Virus record (IMG/VR): IMGVR_UViG_3300010373_000043
Coordinates: 1 to 64,000 of that record
Source of the DNA: a virus
Length of the DNA stretch: 64,000 nt
Strand: one strand, 5' to 3'
Position numbers and translations under genes: made by a program. Below the pieces are notes generated by a model. That model did not search any database. It had not been told where the DNA came from and saw only the letters and a program-made list of their open reading frames with translations. This document shows positions 12,565 through 21,088 of the stretch, in pieces. Each line of letters opens with the position of its first letter. The first letter of the stretch is position 1.

Positions 12565-13187
12565 CACGGCTTATCCAATTCACCCTTAACGTGATCGACG
12601 AGGATTTCCATCTTGTACTTAAAGCTGTCCTCGCAGTGCGGGTTGACGATCAGGTGGAAGTTCGGATGCGAATCCCACTGAGACATCGTGAGACCGTCGA
12701 GGATGCGAGCCTCTTCCGGCGTGTCCGTACGCACGGCGTCGTTCTTGTAATGCTTCTCCGCGCCGATGGCAGCCGACTGCAAGTGAAACACAGCATCGTA
12801 GCGCTTGAGAGCGTGGTGCACGTCGGTGTGAGCGTACGAGAGGATCGTATGCCAGTCCGTGCGAGCCATGTACGCACCGTTGTCGCAGAGACCGCGATCG
12901 CAAATGATCAAGCCGCGTCGCTCGCCTTGTGTGAAGCGAATGAAGCTCTCGGCCGCATCCTCCAGCTCGATCTGCAATCGAACAATTGTCGATTGGATGA
13001 TACGAATCTGAGCTGGATCGGTGAGCACGCGAGGATCGACGCCAGTGCTGATGAGTGTGCGTGCGACTTCAGGCACGACCATGCAGAGATAGTTGCGATC
13101 TTGTGCAACTCGCGTCAGCTCGGACAGTCCGGTTGACTTGCCTCCGCACGGGCCTCCGGTGATGACGAATTTCTTGATGACGTTCAT
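12564..13187 (-). CDS. P-loop NTPase / kinase-like protein, 207 aa
   Basis: Walker A ITGGPCGGKSTGL at residues 9-21, then PEVARTL, a LIICDRGLCDNGAYM (Walker B region) and PHCEDSFKYKMEIL near the end. This pattern fits the AAA_28/NadR-like nucleoside or nucleotide kinase group (family name from memory). Start ATG 13187 overlaps the preceding TGA (ATGA). It likely phosphorylates a nucleoside, cofactor precursor or RNA end; the substrate cannot be told. Confidence 0.78.
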   Translation of the reverse strand: MNVIKKFVITGGPCGGKSTGLSELTRVAQDRNYLCMVVPEVARTLISTGVDPRVLTDPAQIRIIQSTIVRLQIELEDAAESFIRFTQGERRGLIICDRGLCDNGAYMARTDWHTILSYAHTDVHHALKRYDAVFHLQSAAIGAEKHYKNDAVRTDTPEEARILDGLTMSQWDSHPNFHLIVNPHCEDSFKYKMEILVDHVKGELDKP

Positions 13188-13393
13188 TGCTTCGGCCTCT
13201 TGAAGAAGGCGGTCCATTTACCGACGCCGCCTCCTCCTCCGTTCGCAGGCATAAAGACCATGGAGTATGCCTCCCAGCCTTCTTCGCCCATCTTCTCCAT
13301 CTTCTCGTTCCAGCCTTTTAGGCCCTCATCGGAAGCGGTGCGGGTGAATTCGGCGTACTCCCACTTCTGGAGTATCGATTTCGCCTTCTTCAT
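13184..13393 (-). CDS. DUF4177-like protein, 69 aa
   Basis: Sequence KWEYAEFTRT, then EKMGEEGWEAYSMVFMP and KWTAFFKR matches the layout of the small DUF4177 fold (beta, helix with GxEGWE, two strands). ATG 13393 overlaps the upstream TGA. Two related small genes lie nearby (14666-14854, 14851-15042). Function unknown for the family. Confidence 0.65.
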   Translation of the reverse strand: MKKAKSILQKWEYAEFTRTASDEGLKGWNEKMEKMGEEGWEAYSMVFMPANGGGGGVGKWTAFFKRPKQ

Positions 13394-13584
13394 AGCAGCT
13401 CCCACGCTCTTTCAGCGATCAATTCGCGGATGCGAGGATGAGGACGTGCGACACCGATCGCCCAGCGGCGCACCGTGCTCGCAGCTACTTCGAATTCGCC
13501 ACGCAATACATCTACAAACTGATCAGCCTTCTTGTGGCTGACGAGTAGAAGAATCAATTGCTGGAATCCCTCTTGTGAAATCAC
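13390..13584 (-). CDS. Cro/CI-like helix-turn-helix protein, 64 aa
   Basis: The GTG start (13584) overlaps the upstream stop within ATGTGA. Residues 30-55 (GEFEVAASTVRRWAIGVARP) resemble an HTH of the Cro type, with recognition helix STVRRW. It could regulate transcription. The short length leaves room for one DNA-binding domain only. Confidence 0.65.
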   Translation of the reverse strand: MISQEGFQQLILLLVSHKKADQFVDVLRGEFEVAASTVRRWAIGVARPHPRIRELIAERAWELL

Positions 13585-14669
13585 ATCGACTCCACGATCT
13601 CGATGCAGAGCTGATTGAGCGCTGCACGATTCGGTTGCTTCGGTAGCGGCGTGGTGAGGATGAGAGCTTCGAGATTCTTCTCTTGCTGCTCTGCCCACTC
13701 CAGCAGGTAGTCGAGCGTCCAGGCTCCATTGCGAATCGCCTTCAGCTCTTCAGCATCGGGACGCTTCACGATGACACCCTCACCGCGCATGATCTCTTGC
13801 GACATGCGCATGAGACGAACGAGGTGCATGCCGTGCTTCGTGTCGTAGCCGTACTTCTCTTCCAGCTCGTGACGAACGGCGTTGCGAGTCTTCTTCCATT
13901 CCTGGTACTGCTTCCATCGCTGGTGAGCACCGCGGTATCCACGCTCTTGCGCAAGATACTCCAGGAAGTTCTCGTCGAAGCCGAGCTTGCGGCCGGCTGC
14001 CGTCCACACGTCATTCTTCGAGTACGCAGCGATCTCTGTGATTGCGTCCTCGTACGTGCGCAGCAAGCCGATACGAAGGGCATCGTCGATCTCGGCGAGG
14101 TCCACACGCCAAGCTTCGATCTGCTTCTGAATCTGCGACTCAGCAGCACGACGCTGCTCGACGGACAGTGCCGTGTACTCCGGCAATCCGAATTGCGTAC
14201 GCGTCGGCTCCTCTTCCATCGGATTCGTGATCCAGTCGCGATGCGTGCGGATGCGCTTGAGCTGCGCCATTGCGTAGCCCGAGAATCTGTACTTCGCGTT
14301 CTGCGACAAGAACAGCTCACGTGCAGCGTGGATTTTCTCCCAGCGCTTGCTGACGTAGATCCAATCGTTGATCCAGGCAAGCTCGATAATGTTCGGATTG
14401 CAGTCCGCTGCCAGCTTCATGAACTTGCGAAGCTCGTAGTAGCAGCAGTCGTACGGATCGAAGCCCTTGTCAGCTTGCTCGAACGTGTCGGTGAAGCCGA
14501 AGTCGTACTCCCTCGGAGCTACGCATACGCCCTTGACGTCGATGTCGCTTGTGGGCCCGTTGGTGCCGTACGCATGCGAGCCGTGCTTCATTAGCACAAG
14601 CGTGCGTCCGAAGATCCACTTCTGGTTGCCCTTGTAGGCGTTGTAGATGTCGTTCTCAGTTACGGTCAT
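13581..14669 (-). CDS. RlaP-like nucleotidyltransferase, 362 aa
   Basis: The N-terminus shows the polβ-type motif GSHAYGTNGPTSDIDVKG (30-47): GS followed by DxD acid residues Asp42 and Asp44. The length and long helical C-terminus fit the predicted nucleotidyltransferase group that includes RlaP (RNA-repair-associated polβ enzymes). Such enzymes are often encoded with RNA ligases. In this phage, KptA and a CCA-adding enzyme are also present. An RNA end-modifying role is inferred, not shown. Confidence 0.78.
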   Translation of the reverse strand: MTVTENDIYNAYKGNQKWIFGRTLVLMKHGSHAYGTNGPTSDIDVKGVCVAPREYDFGFTDTFEQADKGFDPYDCCYYELRKFMKLAADCNPNIIELAWINDWIYVSKRWEKIHAARELFLSQNAKYRFSGYAMAQLKRIRTHRDWITNPMEEEPTRTQFGLPEYTALSVEQRRAAESQIQKQIEAWRVDLAEIDDALRIGLLRTYEDAITEIAAYSKNDVWTAAGRKLGFDENFLEYLAQERGYRGAHQRWKQYQEWKKTRNAVRHELEEKYGYDTKHGMHLVRLMRMSQEIMRGEGVIVKRPDAEELKAIRNGAWTLDYLLEWAEQQEKNLEALILTTPLPKQPNRAALNQLCIEIVESM

Positions 14670-14854
14670 AGCTCTTCACTAAAGAAGAGGCGGTACTTGC
14701 CGCCTTCGATTCTCCACACAGCCACGAGCCGTGCGTTAGGATACTTCGCCATCAGCGAATCGAGTGATCGCGTGAACATCTCGTCGCTGTTCGTGTGGTC
14801 TTCAAACACGAGGTTGAAGTTTTTGAACTTCGGGTGTTCGTCTGCGCGCTTCAT
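14666..14854 (-). CDS. small alpha/beta protein, 62 aa
   Basis: Short protein ending ARLVAVWRIEGGKYRLFFSEEL, similar in layout to the next gene (QIANVVTGSSGRFWIFLTREL), so the pair is probably paralogous and DUF4177-like. ATGA overlaps on both sides. Confidence 0.6.
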   Translation of the reverse strand: MKRADEHPKFKNFNLVFEDHTNSDEMFTRSLDSLMAKYPNARLVAVWRIEGGKYRLFFSEEL

Positions 14855-15042
14855 AGCTCCCTCGTGAGGAAGATCCAGAATCGGCCAGAGCTACCAGTCA
14901 CGACATTGGCGATCTGCCAATTCTTCCACTTCGCCAGCTCTTCCGTCAGAGATTGAGCGTCCTCTTTGTTCGACGTAGTGCTGCCGAATTCGATGTAGAG
15001 CACCTTGTGCTCGTAGCGCTCTCTGTCGCTGGCCAGTTTCAT
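14851..15042 (-). CDS. DUF4177-like protein, 63 aa
   Basis: YEHKVLYIEF strand, central helix LTEELAKWKNW and two closing strands fit the DUF4177 fold. It is coupled upstream through TAATG and downstream through ATGA. Confidence 0.6.
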   Translation of the reverse strand: MKLASDRERYEHKVLYIEFGSTTSNKEDAQSLTEELAKWKNWQIANVVTGSSGRFWIFLTREL

Positions 15043-15392
15043 TAGTTCGCTCCGGTGCCGTTGCCCAGTGCGTTGTCGATCGTGCGCTTGCCTGCGATGA
15101 GGAAGTCGATATGGTCCTGAACCATCTTGACCATATCGTCATAGCCTCCGACTTCTTCGAAGACTTCGCGTGTCGTGACGCAGTGCTCGATCAGCCCCTC
15201 GACCCCACCTTGGAGCATGAGGTAGTTGATCTTGCCCAGCTCCTTCGACTTGGAGTCGATGTCCTTCGCCTTGTCGAGGATGCCGGTGAACTTCGTCTCC
15301 CACTTGGTGAAGTTGTCTCGGAAGCGCTGCTTCTCCTCGGGTGTGACACCGTCGCGGAGGAGCAATTCCTTCATCTTCTCTTTAATGGTCAT
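15042..15392 (-). CDS. helical hypothetical protein, 116 aa
   Basis: Almost entirely helical and charged (MTIKEKMKELLLRD, FTKWETKFTGILDKAKDIDSK). First gene of the 15392-11922 unit, 9 nt after TATAAG. No family recognised. Confidence 0.68.
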   Translation of the reverse strand: MTIKEKMKELLLRDGVTPEEKQRFRDNFTKWETKFTGILDKAKDIDSKSKELGKINYLMLQGGVEGLIEHCVTTREVFEEVGGYDDMVKMVQDHIDFLIAGKRTIDNALGNGTGAN

Positions 15393-15401
15393 GCCATAGC
15401 C

Positions 15402-15410
15402 CTTATAGCG
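15402..15410 (-). promoter_or_regulatory. early-type motif CGCTATAAG
   Basis: TATAAG then 9 nt to ATG 15392. It overlaps the stop of the 20-aa peptide gene upstream. Confidence 0.6.
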
Positions 15411-15465
15411 GATCTTTCACAACCCACGATACGGCCAGCAGAACCCCTAGTACCAAGTACACCAT
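15403..15465 (-). CDS. 20-aa hydrophobic peptide
   Basis: Between two CGCTATAAG motifs. The ATG follows AGAGG with good spacing and the product is one hydrophobic helix ending VVKDPL. The stop codon lies inside the next motif. It could be a real membrane microprotein or a leader. Confidence 0.4.
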   Translation of the reverse strand: MVYLVLGVLLAVSWVVKDPL

Positions 15466-15481
15466 GGTCGCCTCTGTGCCT

Positions 15482-15490
15482 CTTATAGCG
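15482..15490 (-). promoter_or_regulatory. early-type motif CGCTATAAG
   Basis: Precedes the 20-aa peptide by a short leader with AGAGG. It stands back to back with the late motif variant at 15494. Confidence 0.55.
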
Positions 15491-15493
15491 GAC

Positions 15494-15501
15494 GTAATCT
15501 A
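15494..15501 (+). promoter_or_regulatory. late-type motif variant GTAATCTA
   Basis: Forms a divergent pair with the minus-strand early motif; 33 nt before ATG 15535. Confidence 0.4.
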
Positions 15502-15534
15502 AGACCTACATCCCCAATCTGGAGACTTTGTACT

Positions 15535-15918
15535 ATGGCGATCAACGATCGACCGTTCAGCGTCCGCATTCAAGGCGACGCAACCGGTGAAACATGGGTA
15601 GGTGACTTCCGCGCGAAGGTTGCACTCACTCGTAGAGATATCCTTACTAAGGACCGCATCCGTCGCGAGATGCTGGGCCCCGTCGGCGAGCCGGATGAGC
15701 ACGCCCGTCTGCTTGCGATTGCGTATTCAGAGCTGAAGGTTCGTATCACCGATGCACCAAAGTGGTTCATCGAAAGTGATTGCGGACTCGATCTCGAAGA
15801 TGAAACACCGATGGCCGCTGTCTACAAGGAAGCGATGAAGGTGGAGAACGACACAGTCGAAGCCAAGATCAAGGAAGCTGCAACCAAGGCTTCTGATCTG
15901 AAGAAGGAAGCTGAGTAA
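15535..15918 (+). CDS. tail assembly chaperone candidate, 127 aa
   Basis: A beta-rich N-terminus (FSVRIQGDATGETWVGDFRAKVALT) is followed by helices with RDILTKDRIRREMLGP, typical of phage tail assembly chaperone or tail-associated small proteins encoded ahead of the tape measure. The C-terminus is a charged helix. Stop and next ATG overlap (TAATG). The assignment is mainly positional. Confidence 0.6.
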   Translation: MAINDRPFSVRIQGDATGETWVGDFRAKVALTRRDILTKDRIRREMLGPVGEPDEHARLLAIAYSELKVRITDAPKWFIESDCGLDLEDETPMAAVYKEAMKVENDTVEAKIKEAATKASDLKKEAE

Positions 15919-16169
15919 TGCCGGCCGGTGATCCGCCGCTGTTCTACGGCTACAACTTCGTGTTCGGCGATGATTACTGCTCGTGCAAGCGTTGTCCGTG
16001 TTGCGGTAAGCTGGTACCTGTACAGCTTGCTCCGTATATTCCGAATCCTTATATCCCGGTAATTCCTTCGCCGATTTGGATTCAACCATATCAGCCGTAC
16101 TTCGAGCCATACACTGTCACAGTCACGCTCGATAGCACACTACCTAACGGCGATCCTGAAAAGAAGTAA
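15918..16169 (+). CDS. Pro/Tyr-rich protein with Cys cluster, 83 aa
   Basis: Residues 21-30 hold CSCKRCPCC, a compact metal-binding cluster. The rest is rich in Pro, Tyr and Ile (YIPNPYIPVIPSP). Lying between chaperone candidates in the late cluster suggests a tail-assembly accessory. No family known. Confidence 0.62.
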   Translation: MPAGDPPLFYGYNFVFGDDYCSCKRCPCCGKLVPVQLAPYIPNPYIPVIPSPIWIQPYQPYFEPYTVTVTLDSTLPNGDPEKK

Positions 16170-16177
16170 GGTGTGTC

Positions 16178-16711
16178 ATGTCCAAGAAGAAGGACATGAA
16201 TATCATCGAGGCCACACGCCTAATCGCGTTGTGGAACGTTACTCGTGCTTCTGATAAGCAAGATCCTGAGTACATCTATCGCGTCATGGCACGCTGGTAC
16301 TCAGAGAAGTTCGGTTACAAGCTCGACGAGGTCGACGATATTCCTATCGAGACTGTAGCGATGCACTACTACGAAGCGCACTACGAGGACATGACTCCCG
16401 AAGAGCGCAACGAAGAGATCAAGCGTCTCACTCAGTCAGATGAAGAAAAGATCGCAGCCGATAAGGCCGATGACGACTTCCTCAAGCAAGCGATCAAGGA
16501 AGCCGAAGACGCTTCGAAGCTTCGTGCCGCCGCTTCTGCTCTCGCAAGAGCAACTGAAGAGCTACAGCAGGTTGCGATTCCGAAAAAGGTCGAAGGACTA
16601 AAGAAGGAATTGGCTCAGCCTGATATCAACATGACGTTCATTTCTGAGGAAGAGATGGAGCGCATGGGTGAATGGGACATCTTGGGCCCGACACCTTCGT
16701 CGGGAAAATAA
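16178..16711 (+). CDS. hypothetical late protein, 177 aa
   Basis: A helical N-terminal domain (EYIYRVMARWYSEKFGYKL) is followed by a long charged coiled segment and an acidic tail (FISEEEMERMGEW). Its position directly upstream of the tape measure candidate fits a second tail chaperone, but no frameshift site was seen and the family is unknown. Confidence 0.6.
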   Translation: MSKKKDMNIIEATRLIALWNVTRASDKQDPEYIYRVMARWYSEKFGYKLDEVDDIPIETVAMHYYEAHYEDMTPEERNEEIKRLTQSDEEKIAADKADDDFLKQAIKEAEDASKLRAAASALARATEELQQVAIPKKVEGLKKELAQPDINMTFISEEEMERMGEWDILGPTPSSGK

Positions 16712-16716
16712 CAACC

Positions 16717-16724
16717 GCAATCTT
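16717..16724 (+). promoter_or_regulatory. late-type motif GCAATCTT
   Basis: 19 nt before ATG 16743, behind a short gene-free gap. Confidence 0.55.
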
Positions 16725-16742
16725 ATGATTTAAGGTCATCCC

Positions 16743-19148
16743 ATGGCAGGCGAGAATAAGAACCTCGAAATCGGCGTCGTAGTCAACGAAGGCCAGATGA
16801 GCAAGTTCAACACCGCGATTCGCGATGCGACTCGTGAGGTGTCGAAGCTTACGGCTGAGTTGAATCGTGCTGCGTCCGCTTTCAAGGGCTTCTTGTCTGG
16901 AGCCCAGATGTCGGGCAGTGGCCAAGGTTTCCGTCCAGGCTCAGGCTTCGCTCGCGCTCCTCTCTCGCAAGGTGGCATCACTCAGCCTGCTGTAGCGATT
17001 GCATCAGCGATCAAGGCGACTGCGAAGGAGTCGACTGACGCTCTCCGCAGTATGGATCAGGGCGTTCGCACGACATCGAGCAAGATGTCAAGCAGCCTCG
17101 ACATGTTCGATCAGGCACTCGCAAAGGTCGAGCGTCGCTTCAAGAGTATCAAGGCTCTTGGTAGCAGTGGCGCTTTGTTCCCTGGTGGTGGTTCATCGAA
17201 TGGTGGATTGATTCCTGCGAATGCGAATATCGTTAATCGTGGTGGTATCGATTTCATCGGCCCTTCGAAGGGCGGTGGCGGCGGTGGCATTTTCGCAAAG
17301 CTGATGCGAGGAGAAGATGTGGGCGACATTGGATCGATGATCCGCAAGGTCGTTCCCTACGCACTAGCAATGCGCGGTGCTCAGATGATCGCTAGCGAGA
17401 TCGCAGCACAGCCGAACGATTTCATGAATCAGGCTGGACGCCAGGGCACTGCATTCGGTGGTCTCGCTGTGAGCATGATGCAGGGTCGTGACTTCGTCAC
17501 GCCATACGCTTTGCGTCGCATTGCTGAAGAAGGTAAGGCAAACAATCCTCGCATGACCTACGCTGAGCGCAATAGAATGCTCGGCAATCAGCTCAGCTCG
17601 CATTGGTGGTACAACGCTATGCCGGAATTCGGCAAGCGTTACTTCAGCACGATGGTAAAGCAAGGTCTCACTCAAGGTGATGGCGCAGGTAACGCCGCCA
17701 CTGATCTTATGGGCAATTCGAGTCTGTCGAATAGCTTTATCTCTGCGATCAAGGCAGCTCCTAGTTTGCTCACTCAAGGACCGGGCGGTGTGTTCCGTGC
17801 TCTTGAAGGCTCAGACGTAGATGAGAATCTACGCAAGCTCGGCTATGCGCAGCAATACGCATCAGCTCACCAAGCTGAAGTAGGATTCCGTGCACGTCAG
17901 GCTTACGGCTCAACGTGGGAATCGATGATTCCTGTTATGCGTCAGCTCGGCACGAGTGATCCTTGGACAACGCTTGCTAAGCTTCGTATGCGTGGCTTGG
18001 GTGGTGGCGATCTTGGTGCTGGCATTGGTCAGGTCGCTCCTCTCGCTGGTTGGGCAAACCGCGGCCTCGGCTACACAGCAATGAACGCCACGATTGGTCA
18101 CGTTGATAACGTCGGCCAGCTTCTCGGTGCTGGCATGCAGTCAGGCATCGGTGCCGGTGGTGCACGCAACCTCGCTGGCTTCCTCGCTGGTAACGGTACA
18201 GATCCATATGCACAAGGTGCAATCGCCAAGGCTCTAGCAGCTCAAGCGCTGAACGGCGGTCCTGTTGTCGATCCGACTGGCTCTCTCGGTGCTCTTAATG
18301 CGTTCAATGGTCGCGGCCAAGGTGCTGCTGAGCAAGTGCGCATTGCAAACGCTCAGGCTGGTGGTCTCGGTGCTATCAACAGCGATCTGTTTGGTGGTGG
18401 TATCGATAACCTTCAAAAGGCTCGCAACTACGCTAACGCGATTGATGTGATGCCAAACAACTTGTTTGGCTCGAACTATCTCGCCGAGCACTTCAACTTC
18501 GGCATGTACGCAGCGGCGAAGCGTGGTGGCAAGGGCTATCACGTTCCCGGCGTGATGGCGGCTCGTGGTATCTCGCAGAAGGACATCATCGGCTATGGCG
18601 ATGCGTCCGTAAACAGCATGTTCCGCAACGTCATGCTCGGTGGCACTGACACGCCAATGGGCCAGCTCGCTAGCTCGATGCTGCATGGCGGTTACGGATC
18701 GAACATCGGCAAGTACATCAAGGACCACCGCAAGGATAAGGGCTTTGACGTAAACGGTGTGCTCACAAACTTCGGTGCAATCCTCGCATCTGAAGGTTAT
18801 GGTGGTGGCAACGATCAGACCGCTGAAGGTATCGCTCGCGATCTAGCCGGTATCGAGAATCCTCTTCTTCGCAAGGGGCACTTCCGTGATGCTTCTGCTG
18901 GCACTAGAGCGCGATTGACTGCTGGTGCAGTAGGTAGTCGCGATCTTGAGACTGCTGGTGCAATTAAGGGCATCACTCCTGAAGAAGCGAAGAACACTCC
19001 TGGTCGTGGCGCAGATGTTGTGGGCGATATCGCTGGCAACATTGGTTACAGCTCGGACGTTGTCGCTGACAAGCTCCTCGGCCTTGCAGATGTTATCGAT
19101 CAAGTCACTCAGCGTATCGCTGGTGCTGGTGGCGGCTACGTCAAGTAA
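16743..19148 (+). CDS. tail tape measure protein candidate, 801 aa
   Basis: The N-terminus has a coiled segment (MSKFNTAIRDATREVSKLTAELNRAA). The body is rich in Gly, Ala, Ser and Asn with many short hydrophobic stretches, the usual look of tape measure proteins. There is a possible membrane-prone patch around residues 195-215. At 801 aa it would set a fairly short tail. It precedes hub and spike genes, as expected, and overlaps the next gene by ATGG/TAATGG. No lytic domain was seen. Confidence 0.62.
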   Translation: MAGENKNLEIGVVVNEGQMSKFNTAIRDATREVSKLTAELNRAASAFKGFLSGAQMSGSGQGFRPGSGFARAPLSQGGITQPAVAIASAIKATAKESTDALRSMDQGVRTTSSKMSSSLDMFDQALAKVERRFKSIKALGSSGALFPGGGSSNGGLIPANANIVNRGGIDFIGPSKGGGGGGIFAKLMRGEDVGDIGSMIRKVVPYALAMRGAQMIASEIAAQPNDFMNQAGRQGTAFGGLAVSMMQGRDFVTPYALRRIAEEGKANNPRMTYAERNRMLGNQLSSHWWYNAMPEFGKRYFSTMVKQGLTQGDGAGNAATDLMGNSSLSNSFISAIKAAPSLLTQGPGGVFRALEGSDVDENLRKLGYAQQYASAHQAEVGFRARQAYGSTWESMIPVMRQLGTSDPWTTLAKLRMRGLGGGDLGAGIGQVAPLAGWANRGLGYTAMNATIGHVDNVGQLLGAGMQSGIGAGGARNLAGFLAGNGTDPYAQGAIAKALAAQALNGGPVVDPTGSLGALNAFNGRGQGAAEQVRIANAQAGGLGAINSDLFGGGIDNLQKARNYANAIDVMPNNLFGSNYLAEHFNFGMYAAAKRGGKGYHVPGVMAARGISQKDIIGYGDASVNSMFRNVMLGGTDTPMGQLASSMLHGGYGSNIGKYIKDHRKDKGFDVNGVLTNFGAILASEGYGGGNDQTAEGIARDLAGIENPLLRKGHFRDASAGTRARLTAGAVGSRDLETAGAIKGITPEEAKNTPGRGADVVGDIAGNIGYSSDVVADKLLGLADVIDQVTQRIAGAGGGYVK

Positions 19149-21088
19149 TGGCTACGCAAGCTCCTACATACGATCTGCTCACTGAATTCGGTGATGGTGC
19201 GGAAGCGTCGAAGTCAACCTCGACGAGTCCGTATTGGGTGATTTGCGTATTCCCTCTTGGATTGCCGCTATCATTTTCTCGTTCGTCGATGGCTTCTGTT
19301 GAGCAGTTGCCTTCACATGGAGCACAGCTTCGCGGTCCGCGTCTAATCATCACTGGTGATTGCAAGCAGCTCACCATCACGAATTCGAAGGCGAGCCATC
19401 TCAAGTCTCTGCAAGCTACATTGCTCCAGACATCGACCAATTATCTCGTCGAGATTCTGCCGGGTGATTGGGTCATGGCGTGGATCGTCAACTACGAAGA
19501 CAAAGCCGTTGGCAACAACGGCATCGTGTCTCGTCTGCGCTCTGGCGATCCTTGCAACAATTTCGACGATGGATTGAAGTTTGTTGGTCGCGTCGACAAC
19601 ATCGAGAAGATGATCGATCGCGGTCCTGACGGGCAGCTCACTTCGAAGTACGCTCTCTCGGCTAACGCATTCAAGGAATTTGATTCTTCGATATTCTACG
19701 AATACAACTTCGCTGAGTTTGCGAAGAACCAAGTCGGTACGTGGCTCGCGAAGATCGGTCTCAACATCAACGAGCTATTTCGCTCTACAAAGAATGGTGG
19801 CATCCAAGACAATGTCCATGTCTTGATTCCATCTCTGTTCGAGATCCTATTCGGCTCGGGCATCAGCCCCAACATCAATCCTGGCGGCACGAGACTGCAA
19901 GCTGCAACAGGAGCGCTCGGTCCTTCGTCAACGACGAACAACAAGGAAGCTCCGTTCGCGTACCTTGTGCCCGAGGAGATCGGTGACGCTCTCAACAAGG
20001 AATCGCGTTCAAAGACCGGTGGCGTGCTTGCGTTTGCAGATATCGTCGAGCTTGTATTTGGAGTGCAGCAGTACTCGAATACGAATTCAGGAATCTCTTC
20101 GTACACGATGTTTCTGCCTGACACGCAAGATAGCGGTGGTACTAGCAACAACCCTCACCATTACACAGGCACGCCTCTGCTGGGAGCATTCATGCCTCTC
20201 ATGCCGACATTCACGAACACTCCGTTCTGGAATGTGCTTGAGCAATTCCTCAATGCAACCGTCAATGAGATGTACACGTGTCTGCGTGTGAACAAGGACG
20301 GCTATATCGTTCCACAGCTCATTGTTCGTCAGATCCCGTTCACCACGGACATATTCGCCGAGCAGATGGCGAGTGGATTGCCCTCAAATCAGAGTGGGCC
20401 TCTCAACCAAAATCAGAACGTCTCGATTCCGGTCACACGCTTTCTTAGCTTGCCTCGATGGAAGATGTCGCCGGTCTTGCTCTCTAAGGTGAGAGTTGGG
20501 CGTTCCGATGCAACACGCGTCAACTTCGTTCATGTCTACGGACAGAACAGCTATAACACAGGTATTCCGATTGTCCGTCAGCTCGTGGTGAATCCGCCCG
20601 TGCGTGATGATATTGATATCCAGAGATCCGGTCTGCGACCATACATCCAAACTGTCGCCTGCGACGCTGTCAATCAAGTGGGTAAGACTCCTGGTGTGTG
20701 GATGGACTTGGTCGCAGACCGTCTCATTGGATCACAATTCACGCTAAACGGTACCATGCAGAGCACGGGCATTTCGGCTCCTATTTGCGAAGGTGATAAC
20801 CTCGAATTTGACGGCGTTGTCTATCACATCGAAGGCGTTGTGCATCAGTGTGCTATAGACGCGAACGGCAATCGCACATTCCAAACACAGCTTTCTTTGT
20901 CGAACGGTATGCGCACAGCTCCCGAGACCGTTGCTGACGTATCAGCTTCTAACACCGAAGCGGCCATCTATCCTGGTGTGGCTCAGGACGATCTCACTCA
21001 GTACGATCCAGGCATCACTGACGATCACACGACGCCAAATGAGCAAGTCAACGATGGTCTGCGTTCAGGAAAGCCGGGTAAGGTCTAA
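19148..21088 (+). CDS. baseplate hub / gp27-like protein, 646 aa
   Basis: The pattern VEILPGDWVMAWIVNYED followed by GLKFVGRVDNIEK is that of hub domains in gp27/gpD-like proteins, where a beta domain carries 'wells' for the spike. The C-termin segment (ICEGDNLEFDGVVYHIEGV) is a further beta module. It is directly followed by a spike-like gene with TAATG overlap. It would form the trimeric hub at the tail tip. Confidence 0.68.
   Translation: MATQAPTYDLLTEFGDGAEASKSTSTSPYWVICVFPLGLPLSFSRSSMASVEQLPSHGAQLRGPRLIITGDCKQLTITNSKASHLKSLQATLLQTSTNYLVEILPGDWVMAWIVNYEDKAVGNNGIVSRLRSGDPCNNFDDGLKFVGRVDNIEKMIDRGPDGQLTSKYALSANAFKEFDSSIFYEYNFAEFAKNQVGTWLAKIGLNINELFRSTKNGGIQDNVHVLIPSLFEILFGSGISPNINPGGTRLQAATGALGPSSTTNNKEAPFAYLVPEEIGDALNKESRSKTGGVLAFADIVELVFGVQQYSNTNSGISSYTMFLPDTQDSGGTSNNPHHYTGTPLLGAFMPLMPTFTNTPFWNVLEQFLNATVNEMYTCLRVNKDGYIVPQLIVRQIPFTTDIFAEQMASGLPSNQSGPLNQNQNVSIPVTRFLSLPRWKMSPVLLSKVRVGRSDATRVNFVHVYGQNSYNTGIPIVRQLVVNPPVRDDIDIQRSGLRPYIQTVACDAVNQVGKTPGVWMDLVADRLIGSQFTLNGTMQSTGISAPICEGDNLEFDGVVYHIEGVVHQCAIDANGNRTFQTQLSLSNGMRTAPETVADVSASNTEAAIYPGVAQDDLTQYDPGITDDHTTPNEQVNDGLRSGKPGKV

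Noticed and set aside
12566-12604. 12-codon frame between the P-loop NTPase and the next gene
   Set aside because: It is only the boundary repeat read as ATG AGA ATG; no sign of separate function.
16178-16743. Programmed frameshift between tail chaperone genes
   Set aside because: No slippery heptamer at the expected position, and the genes do not overlap in a suitable way.
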